Source: Begonia masoniana | Lineage: Eukaryota; Streptophyta; Magnoliopsida; Cucurbitales; Begoniaceae | DNA length: 64,000 nucleotides | Reading direction: 5' to 3' | Assembly (NCBI GenBank): GCA_022432975.1 | Contig: CM039510.1 | Span: forward strand, 8,456,707 to 8,520,706 | Shown here: positions 33,636 through 47,108 of the stretch, piece by piece | Numbering within the stretch: position 1 is the stretch's first letter | How the letters are laid out: each line of letters starts with the position of its first letter | Program-made: the position numbers and the translations under genes | Notes under the pieces: model-generated | Told to the model about the DNA's origin: nothing | The model's input: only the letters and a program-made list of their open reading frames with translations | Databases searched by the model: none

Positions 33636-36600
33636 TGATCGTTTAACCAAATCAGCCTCACTTTGCAATGAAGATAAGCATACTAAGAAAAATAAAATAA
33701 AGCGAGGATCAATGGTCCTATGCAGTTGCTATGTGCACGAGGTTATTAGATTCGCCTATGGAGTTCCCAAACACCATAGTTTCAGACCGAGACTCCAGAT
33801 TTCCATCTAAGTTGTGCGAAAAGTTTAGCCACAATGGCTAAGGAGAACACAGACCTTAGGTCTTTAGCACAGCCTTTCATCCTCAAACTGATGGACAATC
33901 CGAACATGGAAGAAATACTACCAAACATTGTTGGAGGATATGATTGGGCTTTGTTGGGGACGGCTCGTTTTTTTGTTTCTTTTTTTGTTTTTTGTTTGTT
34001 TTTTCTGCGGCTTGTGATGCCCTAAATTTCAAGCAGCCTTCTTGGATGTAAGTATATCCATTGATTGAATTCTCTCTATAATAACAGTTTTCATTCGGGC
34101 CAACAATAGGCATGACACCATCCGAGGGCATTATATGGACGGAAGTGCACGCATCTCCCTATATTGAGGATGAAGTTAGAGAAGCCACAGTGCCATAGCC
34201 CCGTTCCTCGCCATGACATTGTGACAGCAGACAGTGGAGAAGATTTACCTCTTTACGAAAAAAGAATCTAACAGCCCAAACGCCGGCCAGAAAAGCTATG
34301 CCAGCAAAAGACACAAGAGAATTAGAATTTGATTTGTAATGAAGTTTTCCGTAGCGTCGTAACCTTTCAAAGGAGATGTGAGATTAATGGGGAGAAGAGG
34401 CCAGTTGAAACCCAGATATATTGGACCTTCCAAATCAGTCTGAAAGAGAATTGGGATAGTAATGAAGACTTGAGTCAGCCCCATTACGCATCGGTCAACT
34501 TACAGAGTTACCAGGACCATTTGATCCTCAACTCAGGGGGTAACTCAAGCTACTCTGTCTGCGAGGGGAGGGCTGCAATTCATAATGTCTGATTTCATGT
34601 TATCCATGCTAACGAGAAATGCTGTGCGTTGGCTTAGACGCAGATCCTTACAGATTACTTAATACAGCAGAACAGTTGACAGGTGAGTCAGTCTTCGTCC
34701 TTATCTCGTGACTATCTGAGGATAGTGTTCTGGCAGCGAACGGCTCGAAACAGTAGTCTAGACGTTTTAGTAAACGTAAAGATCTTAAGAGGTACAAAAG
34801 CGCTAAAGTAGAAGGTAAAGAATAGTTAATAAGAGGAAAGTTGGGTGTAGTAAATAGATTATTAGTAGAATTTTATGCCTACGGCCAACAAAGATAGGTT
34901 GTATCATGGATGGTTATATTAAAAAGTCTTCTTCTCTTGACCTATTTGATATGGCCATAATCAAAAGCGGCTGCAGGGGGAAGACAACTTGAGCGGCAGA
35001 ATTCACACGCCAGCGGAGTATCATTGAGGACGATCAACTTGGGGAGCAAATAAAAAACGCCACATAAAAAGGAAGGGAGAGTAGGAAGGACATCGGATCA
35101 GCGTAGGGGAAAGGAGGGAGGACAGGAAGTGGCAGAAAGATAAGTGTACATGGACCCCTAGGACAGCCAGGACATGACATTGGCCCACAATCTTATCACA
35201 AAAAAAAATTCAGGTATTGGTTCGGGTAACTGAAGGTACTGAATTTTTGATGGACCCCAAATTCTCTAGTAAGGGCCGAATGGTAGATACGTCCTCGGCT
35301 AGAATTGTTCAACACCGCGGGTCCGGTTTCTTCCATTTAAGCTACGATTCTACCTTTTTTGGCTCGTTTTTTCCATTATAGAGAATTGTTGCTTTATTAA
35401 ATTGATTATATATTGATTATGGTCGGTGTGTTCTGTGATTCTTATCGTGAATAGGATAGTCGTGTTTCGTTTAACATAAGGTGAGAGGTGACGGTGCATT
35501 GAGCAAGGAAGCTCCAGGTTGTGGGAATGCAGAAAGGAAAGGAAAAACGGACAGTTTGACAGATAGGGATAAAGCTCTCAAAGTGCTAGACAACAAGATG
35601 GTTAAATTTTGCTAATTTATTTATTGTGAAGATTTATAACGATTTTATTAAGGGAGGCGTTCTAGTCACGACGGTTTAGGGTTTAGTTAGCGAGTTTCTA
35701 GCGGGTTTAGTAGCTTGCTTTTATGTGAGCCAGTTGGTGTTTTTGCTTATGTTGTTTTTTTCTATTCTTAAGGGTTTAGTGAGGCTTTTTCTATGTTTTT
35801 TTTGAACAGCAGACACTGCTCCCTCATTTCATACTATTTGTCTTGCGGATTTTCAGGTATTCAGCTCAAGAGGCCGCAGTAGTGAGATCGCACGATTTCG
35901 AGCTCTTACGAGGCTGCTCACCTGTAGATATTCCCTTCTGCCGGATGTCTCCTTGGTCAAACTAGGTAACGTTAAGTTTTACCTTCCGTTATTTATCTCT
36001 TTGAGATATTTACAGTGGTAATATAGCCCATGAGCCGAGCAGTTGAGTTCAATTCAGTTCCATCACGGATGTTCAATACGTGCAGTATTTTTTTATTTAC
36101 ACGGCTGCGTGGGGACGTGGGCTAAGTGTAGTGTGTGAGTTCCGGGTTGTCGGTTTCTGGGGCGTTTCAGTGTTGAGACCTACACCCCTGTGTGTTCGTC
36201 ACAGAATCTCGATGAAATGTAAGAGATGTTCGATAACCCAGACGTTTTCCAAACTAGCTCTAACTCTAGTAAGCGTTTTCTCGAGTACCAACGATATATA
36301 AGGTATAAGGGTTTACTTATTTGGTGTTTCTTTCGATGATGTATTTTTACTAGTAGGATGATTTACTAATCGGTATTCTGCTTGATGACATTAGCGCTAT
36401 GATTGTTTACAGAGATCCGAGTTATGTGAGTAAAGTAAGCAGTAGTAGTTCGGTAAGTGTAAGGTTCAGTTAGCGTAGTGCTAAAAGTGCAGTGACGGAA
36501 GTGTAAGTAGTGATTTAAGTCGGTAAGTAGTTGCGTTAATCCCGAAAACAATTTCCAGCGCGAATAGGGATATAGCGAATCCAAGTAGTAAGTAAAGTAT

Positions 36601-38692
36601 GCACATCTGTGCCCTTGGGCCTCTCCCCTACATCCAGAACCACATAGTCGGTTTATGCCATTTCTGCATGAACTAACGATTTTTGGTAATGTCAGTGCAT
36701 CATGTTTTTGAATTGGAAGATCTAAAGATTACGAAAATGAATAATTTTCATGCTGAAGAGAAAAAATGGGGTTATATTAAGGTATATGAATTGAAATTTG
36801 TGACAGACAAACTATAAGGGAACTAATCGCCCCCTTAATCTGCATAGTAGAGAGTAGAGGATTTCTTGCTGAGAGTTAGTAGAGCCGTATGATATTGGAG
36901 AGATGTATTTAGGAATTGTATTAATGTTATTTAGTAGAGGATTGTGATGACATCATCATTGGGGAGGCTAGGAGTTTGACCCAACTCCCAAGCGGCGAAC
37001 CAAGGGTATCAGACTAGCCTATTTATTAAGCGGAAAAATTCATCACCCTTCTAATCGAGTTAGCGAGGAGTAGAGGATGTTTATATCAGTATGAGGATTA
37101 GGTTAGAGGAATCGAGGACATGGGGGGAAGGGAGGGAGAATAGAATGCATCCCAAGCTCCCAAGGAACCAGGCTAGTGTGGGGCGATCAGAACATTTATG
37201 AACATCTATGGGTATGCCAATGGCGCGGCTCATGACGGCGGAAAGTAGAAATGTGCCATATTTAGGAATTTTTTATGTTTCAGCTAATCATTTCATTCCT
37301 GCTGTTACGTTACTTAAGCATTAGGACTAATAGATGCCGATTTTGTTATGTGTTTTGTGATGTTGGTGCTTGAGGATACTGCAGTGAATTCTCTGAGTTC
37401 GCTGAATGAATGATCAGGCCTGGATAGACCGCGGAGTAGGCTAGTTGGAGGAGCACATATCCGAGGAGCCCACCATCAGTTCTCGCCGCCTGTCGGCCTA
37501 AACATGATGAGGCGGGTAGTGCGGTTTAAATGTCGCCCATTTCGGTTCGATGTCAAAATACTCTTGAAAGTTTAGTTGACCAGTGTTCAATTTAAATTTG
37601 ATGGAGTTTCACCCTGGACTAGTAGTGATTTCGATGTTTCCCTGAATACGTTTTGAGTTTCCTTTTTCTGATAATGTTGTTTTTTTGTTGCGGATTTAAT
37701 GAGCTTGGCACTCCTGGAATTTTAGTAACTGTAATGGTTTTAAATGTGTTTGAATTTGGCGTTTTTTCAGTAAAGTTGCGCAGTAAATTCTCTTTCGGTG
37801 GCCCCGTTGCGTTGTCTGTTCGGTAGCTCTATATCGGAAGATTGTACTCGGCTAAAAATCATCTTGGGGCCAGAATGCATGCTGATCCGTCATACGGATA
37901 AGGTTGTAAGTCAGTTCTAAGTCTATTAGGATGATGTCTCAGCTAAATCATCGGCAGATCGCGTAACTGCAAGTCATCGGAGCGTTGTTAGTAATGTTTA
38001 GCGTCTATTGGTGACTATCCTTCGTCTCAGTAAACCTCAGCGCCAGATGCGTGCCTATGCTGACTGTCATCGCGAAAGGTCTCGTAAAGGTTTAAGTCTT
38101 TATCGTGATGCAGGTCTCAGGTAAATCATGTGGCAGCATGCCGTGCTGACGTCATCGGAAAGCGTGCTAGGTTTATTCTATAGGAAAATGTGATGTTTGG
38201 GACAATTATCGGTGATGGGATACGGTGAATTTATGTTCTTGTCGTTTAGCGGATCGGCTGGATCTGGATTGTAGAATTAAAGTCGAGACTACACTTAGGC
38301 ATAGAGAGGAAATATCCGCGCCTGAGTCTATCGAGTAGATACAGTCTACCGCAGAGATAGTCTTTTCTTTGGTTTTCTATTCGGCGGGGTGACTGTCATC
38401 GCGCAGATAGGCGTCTTCTATGTTGTTGATTTCTGCTTCTTCATTCGTCGACTTTAACTCATCGCAGAGGATTGCGGTTTGACTTCTGCAACTTTAAAGG
38501 TGTTTCACGATTCAAACTCTATTTCTTTTGAGCCGATATTTCTTAACATTTTAATATGATTTCCGCTGCAACTTTTTTTTTTTTTTTTCAAAAAAAAAAT
38601 AATATGAGCCTAGAAATTTTGTAATCGTACACCGGCTTCTCTAGTTTTGGGCTGCTAACGAACCGGGTTCAGATAACTCGAGGGCGGTACAG
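33636..38692 (+). pseudogene. Noisy integrase and full 3' LTR, second pass
   Basis: From TTGATCGTTTAACCAAATCAGC this restarts at the equivalent of about 13853 and runs again through the integrase (to about 35250) and then the whole 3' LTR, ending AGGGCGGTACA near 38692. The integrase part thus appears twice in this contig, with different errors each time. Insertions of 20-100 bases of low-complexity filler are common, for example 34860-35160 and 36860-36960. Confidence 0.75.
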
Positions 38693-39180
38693 AATGTGTT
38701 ATCGATAGTGCTACGAGCTGCGCGATGGACAACCTCGGGTTTGCGCGGCGTGCGATGGCATCCACGGACTCGAGTATAGGCGACTAACCCGGTCGCTAAA
38801 GAGGGGTCTTAACGAATCCCCACAGCATCGCTTGGGAAGTACATGCCTGAAATGAAACAAGGTAAGAGATCCCTCCCAAGATAGTAAGACGCGTTTCTGG
38901 CAGCTCAATTGACAACGGATCCCATAAGAACTCGAAGTTAAGAGGGCTTCGACGAGAGTCAATTTCAGCGGTTGAGCGTATGACACTTGCCGGTGAAGGC
39001 CCTCTCGACCCAAACAACGGCCGTGCCAGGGTGATGGATATTGACCTTCCCTGGAAGTGCTCTCGCCCCCCCACAAAGTCGTGAGATGAGGGAGGATATT
39101 GGGCCTATGACGGCCCAATCCACCAGAGTATAGACAATATCTTGCGGGTAGGATAATGCGGGTAGAGTCTGTTACAAAGT
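38693..39180 (+). mobile_element. Noisy copy of Cassandra LTR e
   Basis: This matches 16949-17373, including the 5S-like block (CGGATCCCATAAGAACTC near 38918) and the 50-bp tandem duplication around 38990-39095. It ends GTTACAAAGTA, the AAGTA site duplication. Indels are frequent. Confidence 0.8.
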
Positions 39181-40580
39181 AGAGATCACAGCCCCGTAAG
39201 ATATGATGATCAATGGATGGCACACCTCTCACGGCCAGGAGCGCCCTTGTGCTGACCTGACTGCAACCAGCAAACCTCTAGATTTTCAGAGAGAGCAAAC
39301 TAGGTTGTATGAAAAAAAAATTCGCCGTACAAACACTAAAGCGATGCTTAAATACCTAGGGGCTAAGCGAGTTGAAATGCCCTGCGATGTGGTGCGCAGA
39401 CATAGCCGAGTTGAAGTTCTAAGTCCCCAGGGAATCGCCGAAATGAGAGAACTCAAGCTGCCGAGAGCTGCCTTGCCCTGCACGACAAGGAAAGGGCTTC
39501 GATCTGGTCAGCTCGTCAGTGCCCGGCAATTCGTGGCCCCGCCTCGCCCCGGAGTGATCACGTCTGATTATATGAATCGCTCGTGCGGTCGCTCCTTTAA
39601 CGCGATCGAACTGAGATCGCTTCTCGGTTGCTGAGCTCGCTCGCTAGCGCGACTGCTGCAGCTGAGATGCAGGTTGCTTTAGTGTTTATAGTGGTGCGTG
39701 GCGTAATGAGCTAAGGCTATAAATGGGCTGAGAGATTTAGGTCAATATGTTGTGAGGGCCTTGAACGCGTCTTATACACCAATTATTACACCTATCCCCC
39801 AACATTAAAGCGGGTCAACATATAGATCACTAAACACAACAAGGTATACATCTTAAATGCCTTTGAAGTATGACCCGATGTCCTAACTTATAAGCCCAGC
39901 TTGCCATAAATGTTTGTTCAAATCTTACATTAAGTAAGCCAGTATTGTTTGACAAAAATTAAAATAAAATATAAATTATGGAAGATTAGCCTTGCGTTTA
40001 AACAATATGGTCCATCCGTAGCTGATATGAAGGGAGAAGTGCAAATTCTCCTGTGTGCTTTTTTTTTTACAACATTCCTCACCCAAAGCTTTAAGTAAAC
40101 TTTTGTTCGTACAAAAGTCTGACAAACCACATTGTAGGTAACATAAAATAGTAAAAAGATCTTATTACTTTTGAACGTCTCTTCTGGGTGCCCTTGACAA
40201 TCTAAGACGTTACCGGCACAGCAGCGGTGTTTTCTGTGTGCCAGCCATCCGCCTACTAAAAATACTCTACGACATCATCGGGTAAGGAACTGGCCGTCAT
40301 CACATAGAGAATATGCTCCTTTAGAAGCACACAGTGACTGCGTTGTCTCCTCTTTTATGGTTTCACTGACATGGGAAAGTACAATTTGCCCCCATAATCG
40401 TTTTGCACGAATGGTTTCCTTGTTCAGCCCTCACGTTTTAGTTTTGAATTGTTGCCGAAAAGCCATTTTTTCTCTATGCATGACAGTCCTTCTTAAGAGA
40501 GAAATTTAGCGTCCACTATCTGGCCCAATTCCTTTCTGATGCTGTGGTGTCTGTCCTATGTACTATGTGGGTCCTTTTTT
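39181..40580 (-). other. Noisy copy of gypsy LTR and TAD2 zinc exon
   Basis: This corresponds to 17374-18450. The gypsy LTR promoter side lies at about 39300-39700 and the TAD2 zinc-site exon at about 40320-40520, with many indels. Reading frames here should not be interpreted. Confidence 0.7.
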
Positions 40581-40697
40581 TTTGGAAGCGATGTGGAGCA
40601 CAAATTGCAGATGCAGATCAAAGAGTTTGGTAATGTAACTGACTCGGTTGTTGTGGATCACATCCTTAATAATAAAAAGGGAAAAGTTAAGGACTAC

Positions 40698-40764
40698 ATT
40701 ACGGGTCTCAGTTGTTCGGTTTCTTCCCGAGGCTATGACTTTTCCATCCTCAATAATCACACAC
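40698..40764 (-). pseudogene. TAD2: TAD2 upstream exon, second copy
   Basis: This is identical in layout to 18553-18619: an AG acceptor on the right, a GT donor on the left, encoding [20 protein letters not shown] count it as a second representation of the same locus. Confidence 0.8.
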
Positions 40765-42246
40765 CTAATCAATAATAGTTATCAACTACTAATTAAACCA
40801 CTCCAAAAAAGATTTCACATCCAGGAAAAAAATATCTTGAATAACATATTTAATGTCATTATATTGAACCCTTGAACACACAATATATAGTTATAAATAT
40901 AACTCCAAGGCAAGTAAAAGTCGCAATCAAACTAAATAGGCTATGCTCAGACAACATCACAAGATTATACTTCAGATGACTATAATTGTCATTCCTAGCA
41001 TGCCTAAGAGTCCATGAACCATACATTTCAAATTTTGCAATTCAATTCAAGTATTAAGATAGTAGAATCTCTTTTTTACTTTTAAAAGTCAATATTCTCT
41101 TGATTATGCATCACTAACAAGATATAAAGTTTAAATTAACTATTAAGACCTCTTCTTGTAAGGTTGAGTGCGACAAATGAAGGTAGATTGCAATACTTTT
41201 AGCTTTCTACGTTGTAACGCCCCAATTTTTTTTTAAATTCTCAATTTGAAATCCTAAAATTTTCCTCAAATTAATTTATCAAATTAAGTTTTTAAATCGA
41301 GCGTTAAAAACTCTAATTCAGAATATTGAAAACTTATTTAAATAATAATTGAAAAAGCGAAAACTTATCAAAATAACTTATCAGAAACTTGAAATAAATG
41401 CAGAATTTAAATCATTCATACAACTTTATTTAACAATAAATTCCACATAATTTATTCAAAGTTTTAACTGAAAATAAAATGTGAAATATTTTCAAAAAAA
41501 CTGAACCATACTAGTTCAAATCCCTTCCAAAAATATTTTCTTCTGTATGCTCGCTTGCCTTTGGAGGGTTCTCGATCACAGTCATTTCTTACTCAGATAA
41601 AACTCACTTATATCATAAAATATGAAAATAACTCAACAAGCGAAAATGCGTGCAAGTGCAAAATTGACATTAATCGAATCTTGTATTAACAGTTACATAA
41701 AGGTTGGAACTCATTTTTCAACATTCTATCTCATTGTCGTTCAGGCTTTATCATCTTAGTTCGTTCAATTATAGCAATCTTATTGTCGTTCACCGCGTAA
41801 CTATCTCATTTTCATCAAGCTCATCATCTCATTGTCGTTTAGGCTTTTGTTATCACATATTTTTCGTCAATTCCATCATATTCATACACATACAAAACGT
41901 CTTACCAATTTTAGCTTTATACTATTTTATGTCAATACTTAAACGTGCGTTCTCAAATATAGAAAACATGTAACAAAATAATTATCAGAAAATAATATAG
42001 ATCTTGTGATGTAAGGCCATAGCCAAACGTGGTATTTCCACTTGGATTCCGAGCGATTAGGGTTTATCGGGATTTTTCAATATTCTAATAATATCTTACC
42101 TAAAAATATTTGGTATTAAATTCACACTTAAATAAATCCAAATTTTTCAAAATAATTTGGGCAAAATTCCTTACGTGTGCTCTTAGGTCGAACCAGATCG
42201 GATTGGATCGATCCAAATCGATTTGGACAACTTCTGGGATTTGTCC

Positions 42247-45200
42247 TGTAACGCCCCGAACCCGCCCCAGCTCGGTTGCTCTACGATTGCAAACCGATCC
42301 CGCGTTTAAAATATCATTTAAAATAATTTTAGTAAATTTTTACAACTCGTTTTCGGGTTTTTCGAACCCTCGAAATTCATTGGAAAACAGGCCCAAAACA
42401 TGTTTAAAAATACGTCGAAAAATGTCGGGTCAAAACATTGTAGAAATAGGGAAAATTTGAAAAAAAAAAACCGAAAATGGGCTCAAAGAGGCGCTGGGCG
42501 CCGCGTGCCCAGGTAGCGCGCTAGGCGCCGCGCGCCCAGGCAGCGCGCATGCTGTGCGCGCGCTGGGCGCCGCGCGTCCAGGCAGCGCGCGCTGCGCGCG
42601 CCCGCGCACTCGCTGCGCGCGCCGTACGCGCCTGCACGCTGGGGCGCGCCTGTGCGCCCCACCGCGACTGGTCGCGGTCCGATGCCCGATCGATCGGGCC
42701 TCCTCTGGTTTCTCGACCCAAAACACTTAAAAACCTTCTATTTTGACCCCTTTGACATTTCCCCACTTTTCCTCATATTTCTCCACCCCGAACACCTCCA
42801 AAATTCACGAAACTTTAACCATACCTCCCCGACACTCTAACCTTCAAATCCCGTAAAAATTTTAGAAAACCGACTTCAACCGGATATTAATAAAAATAGC
42901 GAACTTAAACCCGACGTCGTTTGTTTTAAATTCAACATGGACGGCATAACGCCTAAATCCTTTAAAACCAAAACCTGCAATATAAAACCCGAGAATATAT
43001 AGTTTAAATTCCCAAAACACCACCACCATTACTCAACAACCCAACGACTCGAAATCTTCAAAATTCATTACGAAAACCTTTATAAAAACAACGTGCCAAC
43101 ACGTATCAAATCTCCCAATCACCAACCAGATATATCAAAAATACCAAAAGAACCATCACTCACAACTCCCCGAAGACCATGATCGAGACGCCCCGACAAC
43201 TGCCTGCACCGGCATGCCCTGTACATCACCAACTGCGCTCCAATCCAAGCTTTCCTTAGGCCCTCACCTGTACTCCCGTCTACACCTACACCACGGAACA
43301 CAAAACATAAGCCTAATGCTTAGTAAGTAGGGAATAATGCATACGACAAACATAATGCAACACAACCCCTAACACATGAAGTTTCTACTCGCTCAGTTGC
43401 TCTTGTTTCGTTTGCTTTTCGTTGTTCATTCACAGAACCGAAGCTAATCACACATGCTAACATCGCACCTCAACGCGACTGGGCAACTCACATGGAGTCC
43501 CTCGCAGGTGTCCAACTCACACAGAGTCTCTCGCAAGTGCCACCCTAACGCGACTGGGCAACTCCACTGGAGTCCCTCGCAGGTGTCACTCTAACGCGAC
43601 TGGGAGACTCTACTAAAGTCCCTCGTAGGTACCACCCTAACGCGACGTGACAACTCCCATGGAGTTACCCGTAGGTGCTACCCTAACTCGACTAGGCGAC
43701 TCAACTACAGTCCCTCGCAGGTACCACCTTAATGCGACGTGACAACTCCCATGGAGTTACCCGCAGGTGCTACCCTAACGCGACTAGGCGACTCAACTAT
43801 AGTCCCTCGCAGGTACCACCTTAACGCGACGTGACAACTCCCATGGAGTTACCCGCAGGTGCTACCCTAACGCGACTAGGCGACTCAACTACAGTCCCTC
43901 GCAGGTACCACCTTAACGCGACGTGACAACTCCCATGGAGTTACCCGCAGGTGCTACCCTAACGCGACTAGGCGACTCAACTATAGTCCCTCGCAGGTAC
44001 CACCTTAACGCGACGTGACAACTCCCATGGAGTTACCCGCAGGTGCTACCCTAACGCGACTAGGCGACTCAACTACAGTCCCTCGCAGGTACCACCTTAA
44101 CGCGACATGACAACTCCCATGGAGTTACCCGCAGGTACTACCCTAACGCGACTAGGCGACTCTGACACAAACCACCTTACGATTCAACTCACACCATCCC
44201 TTACGGTTCAAGCTCACCATGCAAAACCATGCTTAAAACTCGTTTCTCGTAGTTTGGAAACCGTGATGCATGTCACACAAATACTCAACACAAAACTAAA
44301 CAAAACAACCAAACAAAGCAAACAACCAATTCCCTACCGTTCCATGGTGTAGGCCCGAAGGCAAACCACACACATCCGCTACTTACCTGGATTCCTTGTG
44401 CGTGCTCGTAATTATATGCCCCGTTAGCCCAATCGTTCACTCGTCAACCTAACATAATAAAAGAGAAATCACTTAGTAATACTCTAACCATACGTTTTAA
44501 CCAACTTTTCAACCTAACACACAAAACCCAAAATTCCTAGATTTTCTATCGTCCAACCGAACTACTCGCTCGATTACCTAAAATAATGAAAACTCAACTT
44601 AGTAATTTACTAACAAACTCGAAAGAAATTCTTAACTAAAACTACCACACAATTCATTCTCCAAAACACAAAAACCGAATTGTGCACAATTTTGACCGTC
44701 AAACTTCAAACGGTCGTAACTCCCTCGTTTTTCAACGGATTTCGACGTGCCACCCCAATCTGTAAACCTCTACACGTCTACTACCCATTGAAACACTCAA
44801 ATCAACCATCCAAACACCATGGCCAATCAGAAAACCCCTCAACAGATTCGGCCAAGTTTCTCTCCAAAACCGGTTTTCACACACTTTCATCAATGTCTAA
44901 TCAAACTCCTTAACCAACCTAAACTAACCTAACTAAAGCTTAAACCCTCAAATATATGAAGAAAGCACAGCAAAAACATAAAATTTCGTAGCTCCATTTC
45001 TAGGGTTTCCAAACCCTAACACAACTACACAAAAACTCCTCCAAATCACTAAAAACAAATCCTAAGTTGCATCAAACATAAAACCCACTTAAAATCTTAC
45101 CTTAATCCTTGAAAAAGCTATGGAAAAGGAGGAGGAGGGAGGCGCCAACCTTGCTGGTTCGTGGAGGGGAAGAAAGGGGAGAAGATGGATTAATGTTGTT

Positions 45201-45543
45201 CAATTTTGTCTTTTTAACCAAAATTTCTTTTCACTTTTTATTTTCCTCCACAAGTATTTTCTAAAATTGCAAATTACTCCCCCCCCCTTTCACACTTGAA
45301 TTCTCCAACGTGATAGGCTTCAACAATTCACCACTTTCTTTCCATTAAAGTTTAATTAATTTTTGATTGGTTGGTACAACTTTGACTTCAACATTTTCAA
45401 CCTTTGAATTTTCCAACTTTCACTTCTCATAACACTTCTAATACCCTTCAACAACCATAAATTCTCATACATTTCTAGCCTAGGCTAACTCATTCTACGT
45501 CGAACCTAGGCTACGCACGTTAAAGAAATTCTCGGGTGTTACA
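42247..45543 (-). mobile_element. Second copy of solo LTR, shorter array
   Basis: This is the counterpart of 20110-24698 with the same TGTCC duplications (42242-42246 and 45544-45548). It is 3297 bp, 1292 bp shorter than the first copy, and almost all of the difference lies in the minisatellite. Confidence 0.88.
43472..44162. repeat. 46-bp minisatellite, about 15 units
   Basis: The unit types are those of 21330-23315, but there are only about 15 units, alternating regularly as A-B pairs. The missing 1292 bp equals about 28 units. Confidence 0.88.
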
Positions 45544-46486
45544 TGTCCTGTCTAAATCAAATATTTGGTATTAAATTCCTACTTTGATAAATCCATTTCA
45601 TAACGATTTATGCAGAAATTCCTTACTAGTAAAATCTTAGATTGGTTATTTGGGTCGGTCCGGTTCAATTGGACAGGATCTGGTTCGGTTGGACTAGTTC
45701 ATGTTGGTTTTGATAGACCAGTTCGGTTCGACTGGACCGGTTCAGTTCGACTAGACCGGTTTCGACTGAAACGGTATGATTTGACCTCCTTTAAGTCAAC
45801 CATTTCTATTTTAAACAACAGAACCTAAACCCTTCTTCCTCTTCTCCTTCGCGAGCTTCCTTGCGTTTTCACCTTCGTCTAAAACACAGAGGATGAGTTT
45901 CTCTCCTCGGTTGAAGCAGTTGTTTGTCAATGGTGCTTCGCGTTGGTGAAAGTTCGTCACGCCGGAGGAGGGTTGCTGGAGAGCTTGGCTTCTCGAGCGG
46001 AGTTGCTGTCTCCTCAGTCGAAGCTCTTATTGCATCTGAGGCCGAATAGAGGTAAGAGTTCTCTGACTGAAGAACTCGAGAGGGAGATTCCTACGCTGTT
46101 GGTGGTTCGTCGACGGAGACCGAGTGAAGTCTGTCCACCTGATTAGGGTTCAACCGAGAGAAATTTCTGTCAGAGGAGGGTTGAGGCTGCGATTCTGATT
46201 TCACAGAGAAATTCGTCCGAGACAGAGTGGTTTGCGGTGGTCAGAGGTCTGGCGAGGTAAGCACTCTCTCTGATTTTCTCCTCGATTTTAGAGAACATGA
46301 AGGATTGGTTGATGAGATTTTCCTCCTCACCGATTCTTTGATTTAAAGGAAAATTTCTCAATATTTTCCTTAAATTTTGGTCAAATCGTAGGTAAATTGG
46401 GCGAGGAGTTAAGTTTCGTATTTGTTTTCTTCCTACTCCAATTAATTGCCAAAAATTGTAGGTGAAATAGTGTTTGATATGTTACA

Positions 46487-47108
46487 ATCTACCCACCTTA
46501 ACAAAATTTCAGTCTCGAAATTTAAATAATTACCAGAAAAGTTCAGGATAAATTTTTCTCATTTCTTCTTCTCTTTCCCATGTTGTCTCTTTAACGTTTT
46601 GATTTTTCCATAGAACTCTTACAAGCGATATCTTCTGATTCCGGAATTTGAATCGGTCTCTCTTTATAGGATAGGTCGGGATTGATGGTGAAGTCTAGAG
46701 ATCTCATAGGTAAAACATGTGAGGAATCCGGAACGTACTTCTTTAGCATCGAAACATAAAATACATTGTGTACGTGCTTGAATGAATCTAGCAAACTCAA
46801 TTGATAGGGGACTTCTCCTATTCTTCTTGAGATTACAAATGAGTCTGTAAATTTTGGGCTTAACTTTCACTTCTTTCTAAAACGCATCACGCCTCTTATT
46901 GGCGAGATTTTCAAGAAAACTTATCCCATACTGCAAATTCTAACTCTCTTCTTCTTCGATCAGCATAGCTTTTTTGTCTACTCTAGACCGTAAGAATTTT
47001 TTTCCGGATTAACGCAACAATCTCAGCAGTCTGTCTCAAGAAATTATCTTGAACTTTTCAGGTAATTATTTAAATTTCGAGGCCGAAATTTCTTTTAAGG
47101 TGGGTAGG
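46487..47108 (-). pseudogene. Second copy of pol 3' remnant
   Basis: This is the counterpart of 25641-26262. The integrase-tail frame lies at 46591-46800 on the minus strand and has one residue changed (KKYVPDSSHV instead of KKYVSDSSHV). Confidence 0.75.

Larger units (their letters stand above)
31501..40580. other. Error-dense copy of 13450-18450 (unpolished contig end)
   Basis: This block follows the sequence of about 13450-18450 in order: integrase, chromovirus 3' LTR, Cassandra LTR e, gypsy LTR, TAD2 exon. It is riddled with single-base indels and short insertions. Agreement with the first copy becomes near perfect from about 40590. All reading frames here are broken by these indels, so I list no genes in it apart from the landmarks below. 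The pattern fits raw long-read sequence at a contig end, not natural decay. Confidence 0.88.
41213..46486 (-). mobile_element. Second copy of split minus-strand LTR
   Basis: This is the counterpart of 19068-25640, interrupted by a solo LTR (42247-45543) at the same TGTCC site. Only scattered single-base and homopolymer differences are visible. It starts TGTAACGCCCC at 41213 and ends ATATGTTACA at 46486. Confidence 0.75.

Noticed and set aside
31501..40580. A second, ancient and decayed chromovirus next to the first
   Set aside because: Its flanking order, its Cassandra junction and AAGTA site match the first copy, and the divergence ends abruptly at about 40590. Sequencing error explains it better.
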